Assembly: GCA_030642225.1 (NCBI GenBank) | Contig: DAOWOC010000088.1 | Span: forward strand, 1 to 5,603 | Source of the DNA: Deltaproteobacteria bacterium | GTDB taxonomy: Bacteria > Desulfobacterota > DAOWOC01 | DNA length: 5,603 nucleotides | Reading direction: 5' to 3' | Shown: positions 1 to 5,552 of the stretch, piece by piece | Layout: each line of letters opens with the position of its first letter | How positions within the stretch are numbered: position 1 is the first letter of the stretch | Program-made: the position numbers and the translations under genes | Notes under the pieces: generated by a model | What the model saw: the letters and a program-made list of their open reading frames with translations, nothing else | Databases searched by the model: none | What the model was told of the DNA's origin: nothing

Positions 1-2
1 AA

Positions 3-713
3 TCAGACCCTCAAAAGATTGCCGACCTTGGAGTTTCAATGCTCTTTGATAAAGAGGTTAATATCACAGGAAAAGGTCAGATACCCACCTCCTATATTTA
101 CAGGGCAATTATTAAAAAGGAAAAAGCGCTTGGCAAAAAAAAGAATATCAGCGTAAACAGTATATGGGATATCCCTGATGTCGGCCACCCTGTAAGCATA
201 ACCGACCCCGGAGTCAATATTTCACCTGATTACGAGACAAAAAAAGAAATAGCCTTATCCGCCATCACACTTTTTCACCTGCTTGGTTACAAGACTCCGG
301 AGATAGGGTTTTTAACAGGCAATATAAATATTTCAGAAACAGCACAAACAGCTTACAGTGAATCAATGCGACTTGCCGAAGAATTCAGTGATATGAATAA
401 ATATAAGTGCAAGGTGGCAAAGGGTTTTTCCATAGCTGAAATTCTCTTTGGCCAGGGAAATATTCCTGACCATATTGAGCGGATTGATATAACCGGACTC
501 CCTCATATCCTGTTGGTACCGAATCTTGAAACAGGCAATATATTATCCAAGATCGATCTCCTTCTTGGTTTTAAACGGTGTTCAGTCATCCTTAGCAGCG
601 CCGGGCCGGTAATGGTGCCGTCACGCTCTGATATAAGCTCATCCATAGCCCGTGAAATAGCCCTTGGAATAGCACTGTCAAGCAGGTTGCGAGAAATCGG
701 GGGAGAGATATAA
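3..713 (+). CDS. Phosphate acyltransferase (Pta/Ptb family) paralog 1, 5' partial
   Basis: The frame is open to the left edge. 236 residues are visible and, judged against the neighbouring full-length paralog, roughly 70-75 N-terminal residues lie outside the window; a longer fused N-terminus cannot be excluded. Pta/Ptb enzymes exchange CoA for phosphate on an acyl group in the cytoplasm. In visible numbering, family features are the KG-x-I-x-T-S segment (24-30), the D-x-x-x-x-I-x-P-D segment (about 68-76), the LVPNLETGNIL strand-turn (171-181) and a near-terminal PSRSD (206-210), matching the S-R-x-D motif of active-site residues in phosphotransacetylases. The family blocks VNPxxPxTxDAA and GPLxxDxAVS are not recognisable; their places hold INISETAQTAY (109-118 area) and GFSIAEILF (141-149). 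The stop codon shares a base with the next start (TAATG). Family assignment is firm; activity and substrate are not. Catalysis may need the partner, or the protein may be regulatory. Confidence 0.8.
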   Translation, partial: SDPQKIADLGVSMLFDKEVNITGKGQIPTSYIYRAIIKKEKALGKKKNISVNSIWDIPDVGHPVSITDPGVNISPDYETKKEIALSAITLFHLLGYKTPEIGFLTGNINISETAQTAYSESMRLAEEFSDMNKYKCKVAKGFSIAEILFGQGNIPDHIERIDITGLPHILLVPNLETGNILSKIDLLLGFKRCSVILSSAGPVMVPSRSDISSSIAREIALGIALSSRLREIGGEI

Positions 714-1615
714 TGCAAAAATTTTCAGATATCATTAATGCTGCGAAACTCAATAAACCGATTAGAATATTTATTGCCCCATTTCATGCTAATGCCCCGC
801 TTGATGTACTGTTTAACGCCTCTGAGCTTGGGATATGCTTCCCAGTAATTATTGGCAATAAAAAAATAATACTCAAACACTTGCAAGGGCTTAATTATAG
901 TAATGTGCCATGTGAAATTATCAATGAACCGGATGCAACAAAAGCAAGGGAATTTGCAATCTCTCTTGTAAAAGAGGAACAACATAATATTTTGATGATG
1001 GATCAACCTTGTCATGAAACAGACATGACAGTAATCTTTAATAATAAAAAAGAGATAAAAAAGACAAGTCACATATCTGTTTTAAAATCGCCGGGGCATG
1101 ATAAATTGATCTTAATCAGCGATACATTGCTGCATATTAAACCTGATATAAAACAAAAGATAGCCATAACACAAAATTTACTTAAACTTGCTTTGATTCT
1201 AAAAATCAATAAACCAAAAGCAGTAGCGCTTGCAGCTATTGAATATGTGAATCCGGCGATACCATCTACCATTGATGCGGCCATATTATCAAAAATGTCT
1301 CAAAGAAAACAATTCGGGGAATGCCTGATAGAAGGTCCGCTTGATATTGACACGGCAGTAAGCGCTGACGCTGCAAAACGTAAAGGGATAAAAAGCCCTG
1401 TAACAGGAGATGCGGATATATATATTGTGCCTGAACGTGAAACCGGCATAAGCCTGAGCCAGACACTCGCCTTTGTAGGGAAATTGCCGATGGCATCTGT
1501 TTTAATGGGCACTCCATACGGGGTTATTTTAAATCTTCCATTTATTTCAAAAAACAACAAGGTTGTTGAAATAGCACTTTTAAAACTTGTTTTACAGGCA
1601 GAAAATGGCAGATAA
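713..1615 (+). CDS. Phosphate butyryltransferase-like protein, paralog 2 (Ptb family)
   Basis: This 300-residue protein has the usual length of phosphate butyryl/acetyltransferases, which convert acyl-CoA and phosphate to acyl-phosphate. The N-terminus has the family pattern: a FIAPFHANAPLDVLFNASELGI stretch (20-41, beginning IFIAPF) followed by PVIIGNKKI. The middle is textbook Ptb: VNPAIPSTIDAA (179-190), EGPLDIDTAVSADAAKRKGI (207-226), SPVTGDADIYIVP (228-240) and E-x-x-TG. Two family motifs are missing. The usual M-K-G segment reads MMDQP (95-99), and the near-terminal S-R-x-D segment is replaced by ILNLPFISKNNK (272-283). The ATG overlaps the previous stop by one base and is preceded by a GGGGGAGAG ribosome site ending 6-7 nt upstream, so this start is well supported. 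Being coupled to paralog 1, which keeps exactly the missing motifs, it may be one subunit of a heteromer. Butyryl specificity is inferred only from the butyrate kinase neighbour. Confidence 0.82.
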   Translation: MQKFSDIINAAKLNKPIRIFIAPFHANAPLDVLFNASELGICFPVIIGNKKIILKHLQGLNYSNVPCEIINEPDATKAREFAISLVKEEQHNILMMDQPCHETDMTVIFNNKKEIKKTSHISVLKSPGHDKLILISDTLLHIKPDIKQKIAITQNLLKLALILKINKPKAVALAAIEYVNPAIPSTIDAAILSKMSQRKQFGECLIEGPLDIDTAVSADAAKRKGIKSPVTGDADIYIVPERETGISLSQTLAFVGKLPMASVLMGTPYGVILNLPFISKNNKVVEIALLKLVLQAENGR

Positions 1616-2666
1616 AGAATTTACCATACTTGTATTGAATATGGGCTCTCTTTCCATGAGATGCGCTATTTATAAAAACGATAAAAAGCTTTTTGAGCAA
1701 CAGACAGGATTTGACACATTAGCGGAAAAACTTGACGATTTTATGGAATTAAAACCCATACTTAAAAATATGCTTTTAAAGCTTTTGTCACAGCATAACA
1801 TATCACTTGAATCACTTGATATAATAGTCAGCCGCGGCGGGCTTGGGAAGCCGTCTCCCGGAGGCGCATATGAAATAGATAAAGAGATGTGTGATATCCT
1901 GGCAACTGGAAAATATGGCAGACACCCATCTGCAATGGGCCCTCTAATTGCCCATGAGCTATCAGTATTAACAGGGAAAAAATCTATTATAATCGATCCG
2001 CCATCCACAGATGAATTTGAGCCATTGGCAAGGATATCCGGCACAAAGGGGATTCAGAGAAAAAGTGCCTTTCATGCCCTTAATCAAAAGGCCGGGGCAA
2101 GAAAAGCAGCAAAATTATTACAAAAACCCTATGAACAATTAAATTTTATCGTGGCCCATCTTGGGGGAGGCATCACCATTGGCACTCATGCTGGTGGACG
2201 CGTAATTGATTCCACACACGGCCTTAGTGAAGGTCCGTTTTCACCTGAAAGGGCCGGTTCCCTTCCGACCCTGGAATTATTGGATATTACAGCCTCTGAG
2301 AAAAAAATTAAAAGCGCCCTTGTGGGCAAAGGCGGCCTGTTTTCCTATCTTGGAACAACAGATGCAAGAGAGATTGAAAAAAGGATATCCTTGGGCGATG
2401 ATAAAGCCGCTCTTATCTTTGAGGCCATGGCCTATCAGATTTCAAAGGATATAGGGGCCATGGCAACCGTGCTAAAAGGCAATATAGACGCAATAATATT
2501 AACAGGCAGCCTTACAAAATCAAAATTGTTAATAAATTGGATAACTGAAAGCATATCTTTTTTGGGAAAGATATTTATTTTTCCGGGTGAGGATGAGATG
2601 CTGGCATTGGCTCAAGGCGCAATAAGGATATTAAATGGTCGGGAAGAGATAAAATTAATGAACTAG
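1605..2666 (+). CDS. buk: Butyrate kinase / branched-chain acyl kinase family protein
   Basis: ASKHA-fold acyl kinase of 353 residues, the normal length for Buk, which makes butyrate (or a related short or branched acid) and ATP from acyl-phosphate and ADP. Visible motifs in order: phosphate-1 loop NMGSLSMR (12-19); VSRGGLGKP (75-83); a DP-x-x-x-DE-x-x-x-x-ARISG block (131-146); KSAFHALNQKA-x-AR (153-166); VAHLGGGITIG (183-193); GPFSPERAG (210-218) with the family arginine; LVGKGGLFSYLGTTDARE (239-256); EAMAYQI-x-KDIGAM (273-286); the adenosine-site ILTGSL (298-303) and PGEDEMLALA (327-336). Deviations are M, L, M and R where the first loop is usually NPGSTSTK, and GS for GG in the adenosine motif; N12, G14, S15 and S17 are retained. 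I chose the ATG at 1605, giving MADKEF, over the codon six triplets upstream because it fits the usual N-terminus; it overlaps the previous gene by 11 nt. Probably active; acyl specificity unknown. Confidence 0.88.
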   Translation: MADKEFTILVLNMGSLSMRCAIYKNDKKLFEQQTGFDTLAEKLDDFMELKPILKNMLLKLLSQHNISLESLDIIVSRGGLGKPSPGGAYEIDKEMCDILATGKYGRHPSAMGPLIAHELSVLTGKKSIIIDPPSTDEFEPLARISGTKGIQRKSAFHALNQKAGARKAAKLLQKPYEQLNFIVAHLGGGITIGTHAGGRVIDSTHGLSEGPFSPERAGSLPTLELLDITASEKKIKSALVGKGGLFSYLGTTDAREIEKRISLGDDKAALIFEAMAYQISKDIGAMATVLKGNIDAIILTGSLTKSKLLINWITESISFLGKIFIFPGEDEMLALAQGAIRILNGREEIKLMN

Positions 2667-2671
2667 TAAAA

Positions 2672-2698
2672 AAATCAGGATTTTTAATCTCCTGATTT
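2672..2698 (+). terminator. Weak hairpin terminator after the acyl-kinase operon
   Basis: Five bases after the buk stop, AAATCAGGA (2672-2680) pairs perfectly with TCCTGATTT (2690-2698), a 9-bp stem with a 9-nt loop. An A-run precedes it, but only TTT, then AAAAATT, follows, so the T-tract is poor. Position right after the last gene of a packed operon favours a terminator or a 3'-end stabilising hairpin. Confidence 0.5.
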
Positions 2699-2792
2699 AA
2701 AAATTATTCAGATAGATATTCATGATCTTTAAAGATATTGGAAGCATTTTTAATTCATCATACTAAAATTATTTCGGGAAACAAAAAAATAA

Positions 2793-2850
2793 TGCCTTTG
2801 TAAAAAATAATCAACATGCTTTTATTTTTTGTCCTTATAAAATAAAGGCA
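2793..2850. repeat. Nested inverted repeat (AT-rich stem-loop)
   Basis: The outer arms TGCCTTT (2793-2799) and AAAGGCA (2844-2850) are perfectly complementary. Inside them AAAAAATAA (2802-2810) pairs with TTATTTTTT (2822-2830) around an 11-nt loop. The structure lacks a GC core and a trailing T-tract, so it is not a clear terminator. It may be a leader structure or simply chance in AT-rich DNA. Confidence 0.35.
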
Positions 2851-2872
2851 GTAATTTCCGAATGTTAACTTT

Positions 2873-2964
2873 TTATAAAAGTTTTAATTTTTACATACAA
2901 CATTTTTTATTGGATTTTTTTCTCAAAATCATTCATTATAAAAGTTAGAAAATTTTTTTCTCAA
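2873..2964. repeat. Two interleaved direct repeats upstream of the NifX-like gene
   Basis: TTATAAAAGTT occurs at 2873-2883 and 2936-2946, and TTTTTTTCTCAA at 2915-2926 and 2953-2964. The order is a-b-a-b, which looks like a decayed imperfect tandem duplication of about 40-60 bp ending about 27 bp before the start codon. This could reflect duplicated promoter or regulator-binding sites, or low-complexity drift. Confidence 0.4.
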
Positions 2965-2980
2965 TATATTATTTTTTTAT

Positions 2981-2987
2981 GAGGTGA
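2981..2987 (+). promoter_or_regulatory. Strong ribosome binding site of the NifX-like gene
   Basis: GAGGTGA lies 4 nt before the ATG at 2992 and closely matches the anti-Shine-Dalgarno complement. It fixes this start, in contrast with the weak sites in the coupled operons of the window. Confidence 0.75.
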
Positions 2988-2991
2988 AGAT

Positions 2992-3366
2992 ATGGAACGT
3001 ATTGCAATCCCATCCAATAATCCAGGTGGGTTGACTGCAGGGATGTCTGATCATTTTGGTCATGCTGATTATTACACACTGGTTGATGTAGAAAATGGAG
3101 AAATCAAAAAATTTGACATTATTTCAAATGTTTCTCATCAGGAAGGTGGGTGTATGGTCCCTGTAAATCTATTAGCATCACATGGAGTAAATACACTTAT
3201 TGCTTCCGGCATGGGGATGAGGCCCCTTTTAGGGTTTAAGTCCGTTGGTATCCAGGTAATGGCCGGCAGGGAAAATCCTATTGAAAATGTAGTTAAATCA
3301 TATATCAATGGAATGCTTTTTCCATTTGATGACTCCAATGTCTGCGGAGGCGGAGGCGCTCATTGA
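2992..3366 (+). CDS. Small NifX/NifB-family (dinitrogenase FeMo-cofactor biosynthesis domain) protein
   Basis: 124 residues that match the small cytoplasmic NifX/NafY/NifB C-terminal domain family, whose members bind or carry iron-sulfur or molybdenum clusters. Seen: an N-terminal IAIPSNN strand; the family signature MSDHFGHADYYTLVDVENG (18-36); GGCMVP (52-57) with a cysteine near the usual ligand region; the GVNTLIASGMGMRPLLGF block (65-82), matching the L-x-x-G-M-G-x-R/x-P pattern; GI-x-V-x-AG (86-92); and a Gly/Cys/His tail NVCGGGGAH (116-124), a metal-binding style of ending often seen in stand-alone versions. No nif genes are in the window, so a nitrogenase role is not supported. Family knowledge favours a metal-cluster carrier or sensor such as those beside MRP-type ATPases or orange-protein clusters. 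It appears to have its own promoter region and a strong GAGGTGA site. The domain is sure; the client is unknown. Confidence 0.85.
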   Translation: MERIAIPSNNPGGLTAGMSDHFGHADYYTLVDVENGEIKKFDIISNVSHQEGGCMVPVNLLASHGVNTLIASGMGMRPLLGFKSVGIQVMAGRENPIENVVKSYINGMLFPFDDSNVCGGGGAH

Positions 3367-3398
3367 TAATTATCGAAAATGATTCATACTGAGCTCAG
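3365..3398. repeat. Two perfect 10-bp palindromes after the NifX-like gene
   Basis: GATAATTATC (3365-3374), which overlaps the stop codon, and CTGAGCTCAG (3389-3398) are both perfect palindromes, 14 nt apart. Neither is followed by a proper T-tract close enough for a classic terminator. They could be operator half-site pairs or small hairpins in the gap before rpsU. Confidence 0.4.
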
Positions 3399-3407
3399 GA
3401 TATTCCC

Positions 3408-3437
3408 TTGCTTTTTAATTTTTTTATAGCTTAATAT
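3408..3437 (+). promoter_or_regulatory. Possible sigma-70 promoter of rpsU
   Basis: TTGCTT (3408-3413) and TAATAT (3432-3437) are spaced by 18 nt and lie about 60 bp before the rpsU start. Both boxes are imperfect (3/6 and 4/6), and the surrounding DNA is T-rich, so chance matches are likely. Confidence 0.25.
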
Positions 3438-3494
3438 TTTTTTTTATGATAAAGAAAAATGTCAAAAATACAATGAAGGGTGGTGGCATATTTA

Positions 3495-3689
3495 ATGTCT
3501 ATAGATGTCCGTGTAGACGGCGATATTGACAAGGCTTTAAAGATTCTAAAGAAAAAATTACAAAAAGAAGGTCTTCTTAAGGAACTTAAACTGAAACGTT
3601 TTTATGAAAAACCAAGTGTAAAGAAAAAACGCAAGCAGATGGAAGCCAGGCGCCGCATGTTGCGAAGAAAACGCAGACAAAGTTATTAA
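3495..3689 (+). CDS. rpsU: 30S ribosomal protein S21
   Basis: 64 residues, the usual S21 length. S21 joins the small subunit near the 3' end of 16S rRNA and helps base-pair mRNA leaders during initiation. The sequence shows the family layout: a short strand ([14 protein letters not shown], 3-16), a helix rich in Lys and Leu ([16 protein letters not shown]), the RFYEKPS-x-KKKRK segment (35-47), and a strongly basic Arg/Lys tail to the C-terminus. I chose the ATG at 3495 (MSIDV) over the GTG codons at 3480 and 3483, since it gives the standard N-terminus and has a GGTGG purine-rich site about 8 nt upstream. The gene appears as a separate unit, not in the common rpsU-dnaG-rpoD order, and is closed by a strong terminator. 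Confidence 0.95.
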   Translation: MSIDVRVDGDIDKALKILKKKLQKEGLLKELKLKRFYEKPSVKKKRKQMEARRRMLRRKRRQSY

Positions 3690-3700
3690 ACATTACAATT

Positions 3701-3730
3701 AAAAAACCGGCAATTAATTGCCGGTTTTTT
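3701..3730. terminator. Bidirectional intrinsic terminator between rpsU and queH
   Basis: The 30 bases form a perfect palindrome: an A6 run, the stem CCGGCAA, a TTAA centre, the stem TTGCCGG and a T6 run. Read on either strand it is a GC-rich hairpin followed by a U-tract. It sits 11 nt after the rpsU stop and about 14 nt after the queH stop on the other strand, so it closes both convergent transcripts. Confidence 0.93.
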
Positions 3731-3744
3731 TAATTTATAATGAC

Positions 3745-4305
3745 TTATAATTTTTTATAATAACGTTCCATCTCCGAATAAACACAACCGCAATACTGTT
3801 GCCTGTACAATCCCATTTTTTTAGAAATATCAATGCCTTCCCTCCATCCTTCCCTGAAATCTTTATATAAAAAATTAACCTTGTATTTCTTTGCCATTGC
3901 CTCTCCGGTCTCTTTTATTAAATCATGCTTTTGAAATTTAGAGTAAAGAAGTGTGGTGGTAAATGCATCAAATTTACCCTTTCTGGCAATTCCGGCTGCT
4001 GCCTCAAGACGAATCCGATAGCAAAGAAAGCATCTTTTATCTATTCTGAAGGCTATAGTATTTAAAAAAGATTCAAGGTCATAACCCTGCCGGCGGATAA
4101 GAGGAAGCTGCATTTTTTCCGCAAAGAGTTCAACAGATTCAAGACGCCTTTGATGTTCTGTATATGGATGGATATTTGGATTATAGTAAAAACCATGGAG
4201 CTGCAGGCCATCCTTGTTTAAAACCTCAAAAGGATAAGCAAGGCACGGCCCGCAACAAATATGAATCAGTACTTTTCTGCCATAATTCGTATAAATTTTG
4301 CTCAA
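3745..4305 (-). CDS. queH: Epoxyqueuosine reductase QueH
   Basis: 186 residues of the QueH (former DUF208) family, which reduces epoxyqueuosine to queuosine in tRNA, the last step of the modification, in the cytoplasm without cobalamin. All family cysteine sites are visible: HICCGPC (C17, C18, C21), DKRCFLCYRIRLE (C92, C95) and QQYCGC (C172, C174). Family knowledge assigns such cysteines to a 4Fe-4S cluster and an adjacent metal. Also seen are FYYNPNIHPYTEHQRR (39-54), the FTTTLLYSKFQKHDLI block (115-130) and KDFREGWREGI (148-158). Length and motif order are normal, so it should be active. The start appears to be TTG at 4305, forming TTGA with the stop of the upstream cytochrome gene (4-nt overlap); no good Shine-Dalgarno sequence is visible, so translation is probably coupled. 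The next in-frame ATG would cut off the first cysteine motif. Confidence 0.93.
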   Translation of the reverse strand: MSKIYTNYGRKVLIHICCGPCLAYPFEVLNKDGLQLHGFYYNPNIHPYTEHQRRLESVELFAEKMQLPLIRRQGYDLESFLNTIAFRIDKRCFLCYRIRLEAAAGIARKGKFDAFTTTLLYSKFQKHDLIKETGEAMAKKYKVNFLYKDFREGWREGIDISKKMGLYRQQYCGCVYSEMERYYKKL

Positions 4306-5552
4306 TGGGTAGCACGCATGGATTTATCAAGTTCCTTTATTTCCCCTAAAGATTTTGTCATTGCGGCCCATCCATACCAGTATGTGTAATCAGGATTTGC
4401 ATGAAAAACACCCTGATAGGTTCTCATCCTATACTTCATAAACATCCTGAAAAGCACCTGGTCAATATATGACCCCCCTGTCTGTTTAAAGAATAGCAAA
4501 TCAGGATAAGCAAATGTATAATGCTCAGGTTTTTTAATGATCCTGTCCTTATATAATTTCGCTACTATTTCTATGCCTTCAGCCATCAAACGATCAGATT
4601 TTTGCAGCATTTTATCACCCATCTCAAGCTGTGTCTGCGCGTAATTTTTAGAATGACAATGAGTACACTGGCTTATCATCTTATTGCGTTCCTTGTTAAA
4701 ATCCTCAGCAGTCAAACGCACCATATCAACCGATTTTACAGCATCAAGACGTGGCGTTGGTTCTCCGGTTTCAGGATTCAATACCCCAAGCGCCTTTAGT
4801 ATGGTTACCTGATCAGAAGCCCATTGCTTGTCTTTTGGCAGCGGCAATCTGACGCCAAGAAAACCCCATGCAGTTTTATTTGCATGAGTTCCGTCCGGCA
4901 TGTGACAAAACTGGCATGTTGGCGCAGAAGCCTCCTTGGGGAGATTACCTTTTTCTTTAACAAAATAACGCGTACCATGTTTTGAACTGTCCCACATATC
5001 ATACTGCGGGTGATCATACCCCATATGGCATTGCTGGCATGCCTTTGGATCCTGAGCCTCTTTTTTGGAAAAAGAATGTCTTGTGTGGCATTCATCACAT
5101 GAATTATTCTGGTAACGATAACCTTTTTTTAATTGATCCTTTTTCTGCTCCTCGCTTTTAATACCCATATTATGGCATCCGCCGCATCCCTTTCCGCCTT
5201 CCATCAATTCATCAGGCTCAACATGGGTAATAGGCAGGGCGTTCAGTGATGTCCAGCCAAAATTATGTTTGCCACTGGCAAATTGCTCAAATTGTTCTTC
5301 ATGACATTCACCACACTTGTTTTCATCAGGGAATAGTGCAAGATTGGCATTTTCAGCTTTTGTATGCTTATTGCCATGACATTCGGAACAGGTAATATCC
5401 TCATCATAATGCTTGCTTGTCTTCCAGTCAGAAACCCTGCCAGTAGAAACTTTTTTATGACATGTTATACATTTATCACCCGCTGCCTCAGCCTTAAAGT
5501 TCAAAGTGCAACACATTAAAATAGTTACAAAAAAAATTATACATCTCTTCAT
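4302..5552 (-). CDS. Octaheme cytochrome c, hydroxylamine oxidoreductase (HAO)-like
   Basis: A 416-residue secreted cytochrome. A Sec signal peptide (MKR, hydrophobic core, AEA before AGDKC, cleavage near 23/24) sends it to the periplasm. Exactly eight CxxCH sites begin at 28, 55, 80, 123, 152, 172, 213 and 296. The wide gap between hemes 7 and 8, the MWDSSKHG motif (186-193) and the non-motif histidines (48, 63, 96, 110, 159, 181, 192, 223, 344, 384) for distal ligands fit the HAO octaheme family. Members either oxidise hydroxylamine or hydrazine, or reduce nitrite; the choice depends on a tyrosine crosslinked to heme 4. Tyrosines are plentiful after the last heme (345, 349, 362, 374, 379, 389, 391, 393), so sequence alone does not decide. 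At 416 residues it is shorter than Nitrosomonas HAO (about 570) and has no C-terminal anchor. I chose the ATG at 5552, which has GGGGG 5 nt upstream, over the one at 5564. It is followed by queH. Confidence 0.87.
   Translation of the reverse strand: MKRCIIFFVTILMCCTLNFKAEAAGDKCITCHKKVSTGRVSDWKTSKHYDEDITCSECHGNKHTKAENANLALFPDENKCGECHEEQFEQFASGKHNFGWTSLNALPITHVEPDELMEGGKGCGGCHNMGIKSEEQKKDQLKKGYRYQNNSCDECHTRHSFSKKEAQDPKACQQCHMGYDHPQYDMWDSSKHGTRYFVKEKGNLPKEASAPTCQFCHMPDGTHANKTAWGFLGVRLPLPKDKQWASDQVTILKALGVLNPETGEPTPRLDAVKSVDMVRLTAEDFNKERNKMISQCTHCHSKNYAQTQLEMGDKMLQKSDRLMAEGIEIVAKLYKDRIIKKPEHYTFAYPDLLFFKQTGGSYIDQVLFRMFMKYRMRTYQGVFHANPDYTYWYGWAAMTKSLGEIKELDKSMRATH

Larger units (their letters stand above)
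2667..2991. other. AT-rich intergenic region with short repeats, no gene
   Basis: About 325 bases separate buk from the NifX-like gene. I see no plausible coding frame, because stops are dense in all six frames, and no tRNA-like fold. The contents are the post-buk hairpin, a perfect 12-bp palindrome ATCTTTAAAGAT (2725-2736), a nested AT hairpin (2793-2850), a small ACTTTT/AAAAGT hairpin (about 2868-2883), and two pairs of interleaved direct repeats (2873-2964). The base composition is much richer in A and T than the flanking genes, which fits a promoter and leader region for the downstream gene. No sigma-54 consensus (TGGCAC-N5-TTGC) is visible, and I cannot name a convincing sigma-70 pair. 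Confidence 0.7.

Noticed and set aside
725..1072. Opposite-strand open frame of 115 codons inside the second Ptb gene
   Set aside because: The composition (many Phe, Tyr, Ile, Cys) is typical of the antisense of an AT-rich gene, and the + strand gene is well supported.
1300..1560. Overlapping opposite-strand frames in the 3' half of the second Ptb gene
   Set aside because: Two mutually overlapping antisense frames cover the best-conserved Ptb motifs; they are shadows of the real gene.
1670..2044. Opposite-strand open frame of 124 codons inside buk
   Set aside because: It lies wholly within a confidently identified gene, its product resembles no family I know and is serine-rich as expected from an antisense frame, and it has no separate context.
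2667..2991. CRISPR array, tRNA or mobile-element end in the AT-rich gap
   Set aside because: The repeats are too few and too short for an array, there is no cloverleaf, and no transposase or terminal inverted repeats flank the gap.
3480..3494. GTG start for rpsU adding five residues
   Set aside because: S21 proteins normally begin with the short strand seen at MSIDV, and the GTG codons form part of the likely ribosome site.
3459..3528. Tiny upstream frames before rpsU (a 5-codon frame at 3459 and an 18-codon frame at 3473)
   Set aside because: The first encodes only MSKIQ, the second runs out of frame into rpsU, and neither has a ribosome site or a recognisable leader-peptide logic.
5498..5552. 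Lipoprotein signal for the cytochrome
   Set aside because: The cysteines in the hydrophobic segment lack a proper lipobox (Met or Cys at the -1 position), while an AEA-type signal peptidase I site lies directly before the first heme motif.
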